Assembly (NCBI GenBank): GCA_029934475.1
Contig: JAOZMC010000012.1
Coordinates: forward strand, 1-37,926
From: Arcobacteraceae bacterium
GTDB lineage: Bacteria; Campylobacterota; Campylobacteria; Campylobacterales; Arcobacteraceae
DNA length: 37,926 nucleotides
Reading direction: 5' to 3'
Below the pieces are notes generated by a model. That model did not search any database, had not been told where the DNA came from, and worked only from the letters and a program-made list of their open reading frames with translations. A program made the position numbers and the translations under genes. Of the stretch, positions 1 through 6,504 are shown piece by piece. Position 1 is the stretch's first letter; each line of letters opens with the position of its first letter.

Positions 1-24
1 AATCCGACTTGAGTTAAGTATGCA

Positions 25-46
25 TTCCCAACGAGGACGTTGGGAA
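25..46. repeat. REP-like perfect hairpin
   Basis: TTCCCAACG (25-33) is followed by the loop AGGA and then CGTTGGGAA (38-46), a perfect 9-bp stem. It is continued by CGAGG. The arrangement CATTCCC...GGGAACGAG resembles the repetitive extragenic palindromes scattered through many bacterial genomes, some mobilised by REP-associated tyrosine transposases. That assignment comes from general resemblance. A related but decayed sequence lies at 22811-22830. Confidence 0.6.
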
Positions 47-132
47 CGAGGTGAAGATATTTTGCGGTTTTTATCTGCTTTGAGATTGTGTGTTGATTTG
101 TTTGAGATTATGGGTTATGGTAATTTTCATGT

Positions 133-203
133 TTGGCCCCAAGCCAGAAAAGCTAGGCGGTTCGCAAGCCAAATATCTGCGATAAGTGCTTCGGGGTTCC
201 GAA
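133..203. repeat. Degenerate TTGGCCCC / TTCGGGGTTCCGAA unit (long copy)
   Basis: TTGGCCCC at 133-140 and TTCGGGGTTCCGAA at 190-203 share their ends with the compact copy at 272-300. Here they are separated by about 50 bases of AT-richer sequence. The right end is itself a small hairpin, TTCGG-GGTT-CCGAA. No coding capacity is visible. Confidence 0.4.
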
Positions 204-271
204 AGTAGTGTTAAGTTGCAGTAGTTTAAATGTTTGGTTGTGTTATTTTATGTTTGAAGTGATTTGTATGA

Positions 272-300
272 TTGGCCCCGAATAAATTCGGGGTTCTGAA
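272..300. repeat. Compact CCCCGAAT/ATTCGGGG hairpin repeat
   Basis: TTGGCCCCGAAT is followed by AA and ATTCGGGG, so 276-283 pairs with 286-293 (realistically 7 bp around a 4-base loop). It continues into TTCTGAA. This is the short form of the unit at 133-203, and a further degenerate GGGTTCCGAGA follows at 347-357. It could fold as RNA or DNA, but no flanking T-tract supports a terminator. Confidence 0.45.
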
Positions 301-308
301 TAGGTTGG

Positions 309-345
309 CAACATTCAAAATCAAATATTCAAAATTCAACAGTCT
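309..345. repeat. 37-bp direct repeat, copy 1
   Basis: This AT-rich 37-mer begins CAACATTCAAAAT and ends CAACAGTCT. It matches the segment at 373-409 at 35 of 37 positions. Internally it is built from two ATTCAAAAT-type sub-repeats. Copies start 64 bases apart. No terminal inverted repeats are visible. Confidence 0.65.
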
Positions 346-372
346 AGGGTTCCGAGATGTTTGCCAAACATC

Positions 373-409
373 CAACATTCAAAATTAAATATTCAAAATT
401 AAACAGTCT
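373..409. repeat. 37-bp direct repeat, copy 2
   Basis: Second copy of the 309-345 unit, differing at two positions (C to T and C to A). The spacer between copies contains GGGTTCCGAGATG, so the repeat may be part of a larger composite intergenic element. Two copies with a 27-base spacer do not make a CRISPR array. Confidence 0.65.
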
Positions 410-432
410 GCCTCTAAAGACAGAACACAGAT

Positions 433-459
433 GATAGCTATGCTTCTGCGTAAGCTATC
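433..459 (-). terminator. Weak stem-loop at the 3' end of the radical SAM gene
   Basis: GATAGCT (433-439) and AGCTATC (453-459) form a 7-bp stem around a 13-base loop, touching the stop codon at 459-461. On the minus strand it is followed only by a T-poor stretch (ATCTGTGTTCTGTCTTT). It is a poor intrinsic terminator, though it is the only candidate at the end of this long operon. Confidence 0.25.
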
Positions 460-1403
460 TAATACACCATCCCATGACTGCTCAACACTTGCCTCAGGCT
501 GTTTATACTCGAGTGTTTGTCGGCACACCATATAGGAGCTACTACATCATGAACTCCTGCTGTGATCCGTTGTGTTATCAAGTTTGCTGGGTGCTGTGAT
601 ATAGCATAGACTATCATATCACTATAATCTTTTTGTGATATAGGGGTAAATCTACCTGCCTTGTAGTCCAGATATAGTTTGGTATTTTTGGTCACATATA
701 GTGGGTGGTATTTGATACTATCTATTCCCATATCTATAGTCGCCCTCACAGAGTTTTGCATCATCTGTTTTGTCTCGCCTGGCAAACCAAAGATAAGATG
801 AGCACAAACAGATAGTCCCATAGCTTTGGTCTTTTTGATAGTAGCTTGTATATTTGCAAAGTCATGTCCGCGGTTGATTTTTTGCAAAGTTTCATCGTAT
901 ATACTTTGCACTCCATATTCCAAAGTTATCTCTGCTGTTTTGTTGATAGATACCAAAAACTCCAGCACCTCATCGCTGATACTATCTGTTCGTGTGCCTA
1001 TGCTCAACCCCACCACACCATCCAATCTCAAAGCCTCCAGACACAAGGTCTTTATAGTCTCTAGTGGTGCATAAGTGTTTGTAAATGATTGTAGATATAT
1101 GATGTATTTTTGGGTTTTGAACTTTTTGTTTAGTCTGATTTTGGTGCTTTTGTATTGTGCTTTTAGCTGTGCTATTTGCTCTTTAAGTATAGGGTTATCG
1201 CTATTTGGAGATAGTTTGACAGCTGTGTCTGTGCTAGATAAATTTGGCGAAAAAGATTCGTTTTGACAAAAGCTGCAACCACCTTTTGCTACAGTTCCAT
1301 CTATATTTGGACATGTAAATCCAGATAGATTTATAGGTATTTTATATACTGTTTGACCATATTTTTGTCTGTAGTGCCTACCTATCGTCTCTATCTGTCT
1401 CAC
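459..1403 (-). CDS. YhcC/TIGR01212-type radical SAM protein
   Basis: 314 residues. Cys31, Cys43 and Cys46, in CPNIDGTVAKGGCSFC, form the 4Fe-4S/SAM site typical of the YhcC (TIGR01212) radical SAM group. The Elp3-like barrel is recognisable from GLSIGTRTDS, LEYGVQS and HLIFGLPGET. The reaction of this group is not well established in what I know; a role in RNA or cofactor modification is only a guess. It is the last gene of the dksA-like-to-purF unit and starts 10 bases after the purF stop, so co-transcription is likely. Length and motifs are intact. Bases 1-458 beyond it have no gene. Confidence 0.9.
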   Translation of the reverse strand: MRQIETIGRHYRQKYGQTVYKIPINLSGFTCPNIDGTVAKGGCSFCQNESFSPNLSSTDTAVKLSPNSDNPILKEQIAQLKAQYKSTKIRLNKKFKTQKYIIYLQSFTNTYAPLETIKTLCLEALRLDGVVGLSIGTRTDSISDEVLEFLVSINKTAEITLEYGVQSIYDETLQKINRGHDFANIQATIKKTKAMGLSVCAHLIFGLPGETKQMMQNSVRATIDMGIDSIKYHPLYVTKNTKLYLDYKAGRFTPISQKDYSDMIVYAISQHPANLITQRITAGVHDVVAPIWCADKHSSINSLRQVLSSHGMVY

Positions 1404-1413
1404 TTGTTTCTGG

Positions 1414-2760
1414 CTAATCTATAAAATAATCGCCATCAAAACTGACTAAAGAGTAGTTTCTATCTCGTCCTATGGCATCTTTGAGCTCATCTATGCTTAG
1501 ATAGGACAAACTATCTGCTCCTATGTAGCTACATACCTCTTCTGGAGTTTTAGTAGCATGGATAAGCTCCTCTTTGGTAGGCGTGTCTATACCATAAAAG
1601 CACGGATATTTTATCATAGGCGACGCCACACGAAAATGTATCTGCGATGCTCCTGCATTTCTTAGCATTTTTATAATAGTTTTGCTAGTCGTGCCACGAA
1701 CCAAACTATCATCGACTACTATGATAGACTTGCCTTGTATCAACGACTTCATAGGACTTAGCTTCATCTTGACTTTGATATTTCGCATATTTTGAGTAGG
1801 TTCTATAAATGTCCTACCTATATAGTGATTTCGGATAATCCCTAGCTCAAATGGTATGCCACTTTGTATAGCGTATCCTAGAGCCGCCGGCACTCCACTA
1901 TCTGGCACCGGTATCACCATATCTGCTTTTATGTCGTCTTTTTTTGCTAGCAACCTGCCCATAGCTTTTCTTGTGTTATATACCGACTTGCCATCTATCA
2001 TACTATCTGGTCTGGCAAAATAGATATACTCAAAAGCACACGGTCTGTAGTCTATATCTTCAAAGAGCTGTATAGTCTCTATATCGTTGTTTTTGCTACT
2101 AAATATGAGCATCTCGCCGGGGTTTATATCTCGCACAAATGTAGCATCTACTATATCAAAACAGCAAGTCTCGCTAGCTACTATATAGCCGCCTGTTTTT
2201 AGTTGTCCTAAACTAAGCGGTCGCACTCCGTATTTGTCTCGCACTACAAAAAGTTTGCTACGGCTTTGGATTATGAAGTTATAAGCCCCTTTGAGTTTTT
2301 TGGTCGATTTGATAATCCTATCTTTTAACTTGTTTTCACTTGATTTGGCTATGAGGTGTATCATATTTTCTGTATCCATAGATGTCTGAAATATCGACCC
2401 CTCTTCTATAAGTCTGTTTCGTACATAATCCTTGTTAGTTAGGTTGCCATTGTGCACTATAGATATCTCGCCTAGCTTGTATTTTGCATGGATAGGCTGT
2501 GTGTCTGCTACACTATCTTTGCCTGCTGTTGAGTATCTGTTGTGTCCTATGGCTATGTTGCCTTTGAGAGTTTCAAAAGATTTTTCGTTAAACACATCTC
2601 GCACAAATCCTCTGTTTTTGATAGTCCATATTTTTTTGCAATCATCACCACCACTACTTATACCACTAGCCTCGTGACCTCTATGTTGCATTGCAAAAAG
2701 TGCCATAGAAGTAAGCTTCGCTGCATCGCTGTTGCCGTAGATACCTACTATCGCACACAT
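1414..2760 (-). CDS. purF: Amidophosphoribosyltransferase
   Basis: 448 residues. It catalyses the first committed step of purine synthesis, making phosphoribosylamine from PRPP and glutamine. Cys2, exposed after removal of Met1 (MCAIVGIYGN), is the glutaminase nucleophile, so the protein has no propeptide. HRGHEASGI, HNRYSTAG and HNGNLTN mark the N-terminal glutamine amidotransferase domain. VVDDSLVRGTTSK (about 348-360) is the PRPP-binding loop of the C-terminal phosphoribosyltransferase domain. It starts 3 bases after the dapB stop and has no strong ribosome binding site, which suggests coupling to dapB. Purine synthesis beside lysine synthesis is a matter of operon convenience rather than one pathway. 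Confidence 0.96.
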   Translation of the reverse strand: MCAIVGIYGNSDAAKLTSMALFAMQHRGHEASGISSGGDDCKKIWTIKNRGFVRDVFNEKSFETLKGNIAIGHNRYSTAGKDSVADTQPIHAKYKLGEISIVHNGNLTNKDYVRNRLIEEGSIFQTSMDTENMIHLIAKSSENKLKDRIIKSTKKLKGAYNFIIQSRSKLFVVRDKYGVRPLSLGQLKTGGYIVASETCCFDIVDATFVRDINPGEMLIFSSKNNDIETIQLFEDIDYRPCAFEYIYFARPDSMIDGKSVYNTRKAMGRLLAKKDDIKADMVIPVPDSGVPAALGYAIQSGIPFELGIIRNHYIGRTFIEPTQNMRNIKVKMKLSPMKSLIQGKSIIVVDDSLVRGTTSKTIIKMLRNAGASQIHFRVASPMIKYPCFYGIDTPTKEELIHATKTPEEVCSYIGADSLSYLSIDELKDAIGRDRNYSLVSFDGDYFID

Positions 2761-2763
2761 ATA

Positions 2764-3537
2764 TTATATACCCAAACAGTCATTTATAGTATATAGTCCA
2801 GGTTCTTTGCCTACAAGCCACTTCGCTGCTTTGATAGCTCCTTTGCTAAATGTTTGCCGGCTTGTAGCTGTATGGTTTAGCTCTATGTATTCGCCATCGT
2901 TATAAAACCCTACAGTATGTCGCCCTACTATATCGCCACCTCTTAGACTCATCACGGCTATCTCATCTTTGGTTCTAGCTCCTATATCACCATCTCTTCC
3001 AGATATTCGCACCGCATCTAGGTCTAGTCCTCTAGCGGTGCTAGCAGTTTCACCCAAAGTCAAAGCAGTGCCGCTAGGGCTGTCTATCTTGTGTTTGTGG
3101 TGTTGTTCTACTATCTCACAGTCAAAGTTGCTTAGAGCTTTTGAAGCTGTAGATACTAGAGAGTTTAGCACCGCTATACCCATACTCATATTTGATGCAT
3201 ACAGCACTGGTGCTATCTTTGATGCTTCTAGTAGTAGATTTTTTTGATGTTCGTCGAAACCTGTCGTAGCTACGACTAGTGGTGTCTTTGATTTGTGCTT
3301 GATGACACTGTCAAAAAGCGATGCTGTAGCCATAGGACTAGAAAAATCTATGACAATATCACTACAATCAACCAATATATCTATCTCATTTGTGATGACA
3401 GCTCCGTCTGGTAGCTCTTTTTTTAGTTCGTCAAACACATGCACACATGCTATAGTCATATCTTTTTCATCTGCTATATCATCTATGAGCAAGCTACCAA
3501 CCCTACCTGTGCTACCTAGCAAACCTACTTTTATCAT
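2764..3537 (-). CDS. dapB: 4-hydroxy-tetrahydrodipicolinate reductase
   Basis: 257 residues. It performs the NAD(P)H-dependent reduction in the diaminopimelate/lysine pathway and so feeds peptidoglycan and protein synthesis. The N-terminal Rossmann motif GSTGRVG is at 8-14. The family signature EQHHKHKIDSPSGTA (about 144-158) carries the catalytic His pair, the Lys and the substrate-binding SGT. Length is typical. The ATG directly follows the adk stop codon, with AAAGG inside the adk end serving as ribosome binding site. No defects seen. Confidence 0.96.
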   Translation of the reverse strand: MIKVGLLGSTGRVGSLLIDDIADEKDMTIACVHVFDELKKELPDGAVITNEIDILVDCSDIVIDFSSPMATASLFDSVIKHKSKTPLVVATTGFDEHQKNLLLEASKIAPVLYASNMSMGIAVLNSLVSTASKALSNFDCEIVEQHHKHKIDSPSGTALTLGETASTARGLDLDAVRISGRDGDIGARTKDEIAVMSLRGGDIVGRHTVGFYNDGEYIELNHTATSRQTFSKGAIKAAKWLVGKEPGLYTINDCLGI

Positions 3538-4104
3538 CTATACACCTTTTATAAATTTTGTCATCTCTTGGACTACTTCAGCTATAGACCCCTCACCGCT
3601 TATCTTTTTAAGTAGGTTTTTTTCGTCATAAAATTTTTGTATATCGCCTAGCGGGTCTGTATATACTTTCATCCTGTTGTTAAACACTTCTACACTGTCA
3701 TCTTCGCCTCTAGCTCGTCCTAGCACTCTGTCACAAGCTGTCTCTTCGCTCACCACTACTTCCACGACCGCTTGAAGCTTGACACTGCTTTGAGATTGCA
3801 AATACTCATCTAGCTTTGTCATCTGCTCTACACTTCGTGGATAGCCATCTATGATGACCATGTCTGTGGGTGCTTTGTCTATAGCGGTCGTGATAGTTTT
3901 GATGACTATCTCTATAGGGACCAAGTTGCCCTTTTTGACATAGCTATCTATGATCTTCCCGAGCTGACTATTGGTAGCTATCTGTTCTCTAAACATATCT
4001 CCAGTGCTGTAGTGAGTGATATTTTCTTCGTTTTGAGCGATTTGTTCCGCATCTGTCGTCTTGCCACTTCCGGGGGCACCTATTATCAAAAAAAGTTTTT
4101 TCAT
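3538..4104 (-). CDS. adk: Adenylate kinase
   Basis: 188 residues. It interconverts ATP plus AMP with two ADP. The P-loop GAPGSGKTT lies at 9-17, followed by STGDMFR (AMP site), GYPRS and the RVLGRARGEDD LID start. The LID is short and lacks a zinc Cys4 cluster, giving the compact form common in Campylobacterota. The start overlaps the dus stop by 4 bases (ATGA) and the stop abuts the dapB start. This tight packing makes translational coupling likely. Confidence 0.95.
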   Translation of the reverse strand: MKKLFLIIGAPGSGKTTDAEQIAQNEENITHYSTGDMFREQIATNSQLGKIIDSYVKKGNLVPIEIVIKTITTAIDKAPTDMVIIDGYPRSVEQMTKLDEYLQSQSSVKLQAVVEVVVSEETACDRVLGRARGEDDSVEVFNNRMKVYTDPLGDIQKFYDEKNLLKKISGEGSIAEVVQEMTKFIKGV

Positions 4105-5051
4105 GTTTGTTCCTTAAAAAATTGTTCAACGATAGCTTTCATCTTGTCGTTGTCGTTTGTTTGGTTGGCTTGCTGTCTAAATACTGCCGAACCATCGTAT
4201 CCTTTTGAGTAGCTGTGTAGGTATTTTCTAAACAACACAGTAGCATACTCTCCATAAAGCTCTATCATATTATCAAAATGTTTTAAAATTATCGTCTGTT
4301 TTTGTGCTTTTGTGACAATCTTTGTATCGTTTTTGATCTGATAAAATATCCACGGTGCCACGACCGCCCCTCTGCCTATCATCAAACCATCTGCTCTCGT
4401 GATATCCAAAACCTTTTTGGCTATGCTATGACTAGTAATATCACCGTTTGCTATTATCGGAATATTTGATAGCTGTTTCATGAGGGCTATATGATCATAA
4501 TCCACTTTTGACTTGTAGCCACCTGCCTTTGTCCTACCATGCACAGATACAAAATCAGCCCCACCGTTTTGACAAGCTTTGATGATATCTGCTCCTATCT
4601 TGCTATCTATCCCTATCCTGGTTTTAGCCGATAGATATGTTTTGTTGGAGTGTTTTTTGATAGTTGCTAACATATTTTCTAGCTTTGGCAAATCTTCTAA
4701 AAGTCGCGAACCGCTACCATGATGAAACACTTTTTTCGCAGGGCAACCACAGTTTAGATCTATACCGTCTATACCGGGTATATCGTTGAGTATAGTGACT
4801 GCTTGTCGTATTTTCTCTATCTTGTTGCCTGCTATTTGCACTATATATGGTGTCTCGTTTTTTGCTTTTTTTATCATCTTTACTGTTTTTTTCGAGTTTT
4901 GTATCAAAGCATCACTACTTATCATCTCGCTTATAGTCACATCCACTTCAAGCTGCTTGACCACATGCCGAAATGCCATATCTGTATAGCCGGCCAGTGG
5001 AGCAAGAGCTAGCACTGGTTCGTCGCTTTTGAGTTTTTGCATCAAATTCAT
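4101..5051 (-). CDS. tRNA dihydrouridine synthase, DusB-like
   Basis: 316 residues. It is a flavoenzyme that reduces uridine to dihydrouridine in tRNA. APLAGYTDMAFR (FMN-binding barrel start), the catalytic-Cys motif DLNCGCPAKKV, KTRIG, VHGRTK and ANGDI are all present and in family order. The best fit is the bacterial DusB subgroup, but the exact tRNA position modified cannot be read from sequence. It overlaps the upstream membrane-protein gene and adk by 4 bases each. From memory, the same three neighbours (dus, membrane protein, DksA-like) occur together in Campylobacter. Confidence 0.92.
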   Translation of the reverse strand: MNLMQKLKSDEPVLALAPLAGYTDMAFRHVVKQLEVDVTISEMISSDALIQNSKKTVKMIKKAKNETPYIVQIAGNKIEKIRQAVTILNDIPGIDGIDLNCGCPAKKVFHHGSGSRLLEDLPKLENMLATIKKHSNKTYLSAKTRIGIDSKIGADIIKACQNGGADFVSVHGRTKAGGYKSKVDYDHIALMKQLSNIPIIANGDITSHSIAKKVLDITRADGLMIGRGAVVAPWIFYQIKNDTKIVTKAQKQTIILKHFDNMIELYGEYATVLFRKYLHSYSKGYDGSAVFRQQANQTNDNDKMKAIVEQFFKEQT

Positions 5052-6061
5052 GAAAAAAGATTGTTATAAGTATAATACTTTCCTGCTTCTTTGAGCTGGA
5101 TTAGGGCTTTGAACTTTAAATACTCCTCTTTTTTACTGTTTGCCAATATCTCTCTCACATCGTCTATCATACCTAGCTCGAAAAGCACTAGCAGATATGC
5201 TTCAATCGAGTTTTCATCTATTGTAAAAAACTTCTCAAATAGTGAAGAAAGTTGTTCTGGTGCCATTTTGTTTAGATATATTTTAGCTATTTTTTTGTAT
5301 TCTTTGCTAGATAGTTTCATGTCTGCTACCATCTGTATGACTTGGTCGTTGTCAAATATCAGTTCTTTTGATTCGTTTGAGTTTGTCTCAAGCAAAGCAA
5401 ACAACATATCTGTATCCAACTTAATATCTTTTAGTGATAATTTTATCTGTCCTATTTTGTTGTCGTTTAGCAACTTCATAAATGCTATTTTTATCTGTGT
5501 ATCGCTATAGTTTACTGGCTTTTTTATGATAGTCGTAGCATAGTTTTCGTCTTGTGTGATTTTGTTTTGGTCATTTTGCTCCAGCACTATAGCATCTGTG
5601 TTTAGGTTAAACTCTTTGAGATTTTCATGTTTGCTGTTTTGGATATTGTTTAGAGCAACTATGAGCGAGTTTATAGTCTGGCTTGGTGTGTCTGCATTGT
5701 CTTTGTCGTTTGTTATATGTAGTTTTGATAGGACACCGGCTATATTGCTCATATGCATATTTGTGGGCTTCACCTCTTGAGTGCTACCAGAGAGCTTGTG
5801 TTTGATAAGCTGTATTAGCTTTGCTTCGTCATTTTTGATAGCATTTGTATTTATCACTGACTTGATCCAATAAAATATCAGGTGTGCCACAGTAGCTAAA
5901 AACAACAAAACAACAGGCGATACAATCCATACAACCATAGGAAACTCTTGAAAGTATCCAAACATCACTAGCTTGTAACTCTCCAATCCCAAACTCACAA
6001 CAACCGCCATCAAGACTGCAATATACAACAATCCAAAAATCAAATATTTTTTGACACCCAT
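5048..6061 (-). CDS. Conserved two-TM membrane protein of unknown function
   Basis: 337 residues from the chosen ATG at 6059-6061. That start has a clean AAGGAG about 7 bases upstream and follows the DksA-like stop with no real overlap. An upstream in-frame ATG at 6088 would overlap that gene by 26 bases and is less likely. Two transmembrane segments (about 6-26 and 41-66) are followed by a roughly 270-residue hydrophilic, helix-rich cytoplasmic domain with no motif I recognise. The last third (KLSSKEYKKIAKIYL, EAYLLVLFELGMIDDVREIL) looks like alpha-helical repeats. It appears equivalent to a Campylobacter gene in the same place between the DksA-like and dus genes. Function unknown. Confidence 0.85.
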   Translation of the reverse strand: MGVKKYLIFGLLYIAVLMAVVVSLGLESYKLVMFGYFQEFPMVVWIVSPVVLLFLATVAHLIFYWIKSVINTNAIKNDEAKLIQLIKHKLSGSTQEVKPTNMHMSNIAGVLSKLHITNDKDNADTPSQTINSLIVALNNIQNSKHENLKEFNLNTDAIVLEQNDQNKITQDENYATTIIKKPVNYSDTQIKIAFMKLLNDNKIGQIKLSLKDIKLDTDMLFALLETNSNESKELIFDNDQVIQMVADMKLSSKEYKKIAKIYLNKMAPEQLSSLFEKFFTIDENSIEAYLLVLFELGMIDDVREILANSKKEEYLKFKALIQLKEAGKYYTYNNLFS

Positions 6062-6062
6062 A

Positions 6063-6425
6063 CTATTTCTCCTTATTCTCTTTTTCATAAATCTCTCTAC
6101 ATACTATGCAGTATTTTGCATATGGTTTGGCTTTGAGTCTGTTATAATCAATAGCCTCATCGCACATCTCACACAAGCCGTATTCGCCTTTTTCTATCTG
6201 TTCTAGTGAATACAGCACCTCTTTTAACTCGCACGATAGTCTAGTCAAAACCAGCTCTTCGTTGAAAGTATCAAAGCTAAGCTCCGCAAAATCTAGATCA
6301 TCTTTGCACTCTTGGGTTTTTAGTTCGTCTATCGATATCTGCCCATCATTTAGAAAGTCTATCAGCGTTTGTTTTCTTTGTTCTAGTATCTCTTTGAGTC
6401 TTAATATCTCGTTTTTTCTAGGCAT
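6063..6425 (-). CDS. DksA/TraR-family C4 zinc-finger regulator
   Basis: 120 residues, shorter than E. coli DksA. Cys85, Cys88, Cys106 and Cys109 form the C4 zinc finger (CEMC ... CIVC). The N-terminal half is a predicted coiled coil whose tip carries Asp42, Asp45 and Ala47, matching the DxxDxA tip that in DksA reaches the RNA polymerase active centre. It may therefore modulate transcription, with or without ppGpp; this is inferred from the family. It is first in its operon, with a strong promoter and a small stem-loop in the leader. The ribosome binding site is an unusual run of five G. Confidence 0.9.
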   Translation of the reverse strand: MPRKNEILRLKEILEQRKQTLIDFLNDGQISIDELKTQECKDDLDFAELSFDTFNEELVLTRLSCELKEVLYSLEQIEKGEYGLCEMCDEAIDYNRLKAKPYAKYCIVCREIYEKENKEK

Positions 6426-6438
6426 AAACCCCCTTTTT

Positions 6439-6455
6439 ATATAGAAAATCTATAT
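6439..6455 (-). promoter_or_regulatory. Small stem-loop in the dksA-like leader
   Basis: ATATAGA (439-445 of this kilobase), AAA, TCTATAT (449-455) form a 7-bp inverted repeat. It lies between the predicted transcription start near 6458 and the GGGGG ribosome binding site. It could be an RNA hairpin close to the 5' end or a protein-binding site. AT-rich palindromes arise easily by chance. Confidence 0.35.
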
Positions 6456-6464
6456 TTGTCCACT

Positions 6465-6470
6465 ATTATA
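6465..6470 (-). promoter_or_regulatory. -10 box of the dksA-like operon
   Basis: A perfect TATAAT on the minus strand, preceded by TTTTATTTTTTTGCGA. The T-tract and the lack of a clear -35 match the sigma-70 promoters of Campylobacterota. It gives a leader of about 30-35 bases. It lies in the 79-base gap between the mrdA stop and the dksA-like start. Confidence 0.75.
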
Positions 6471-6504
6471 TCGCAAAAAAATAAAACTAACTCAATTTTC
6501 TATG

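Larger units (their letters stand above)
1..458. other. Gene-free repeat-bearing intergenic region
   Basis: No credible protein gene or RNA gene is visible here. The only open frame (from base 20, 62 codons) begins inside a palindrome, has no ribosome binding site and has no recognisable protein features. The region holds a 9-bp-stem REP-like hairpin (25-46), two TTGGCCCC...TTCGGGGTT units (133-203 and 272-300), a third partial GGGTTCCGA (347-355) and a diverged 37-bp direct repeat (309-345, 373-409). It lies downstream of the 3' end of the minus-strand radical SAM gene. It looks like a repeat-rich boundary; what lies to the left is not in the window. Confidence 0.7.

Noticed and set aside
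20-208. 62-codon plus-strand frame at the left edge
   Set aside because: It starts inside a REP-like hairpin, has no ribosome binding site and runs through repeats; such frames are common artefacts.
309-409. Possible CRISPR array
   Set aside because: Only two AT-rich, internally repetitive copies with a 27-base spacer, no further repeats and no cas gene.
6062-6088. N-terminal extension of the two-TM membrane protein
   Set aside because: Would overlap the DksA-like gene by 26 bases, whereas ATG 6059-6061 has an ideal AAGGAG upstream.
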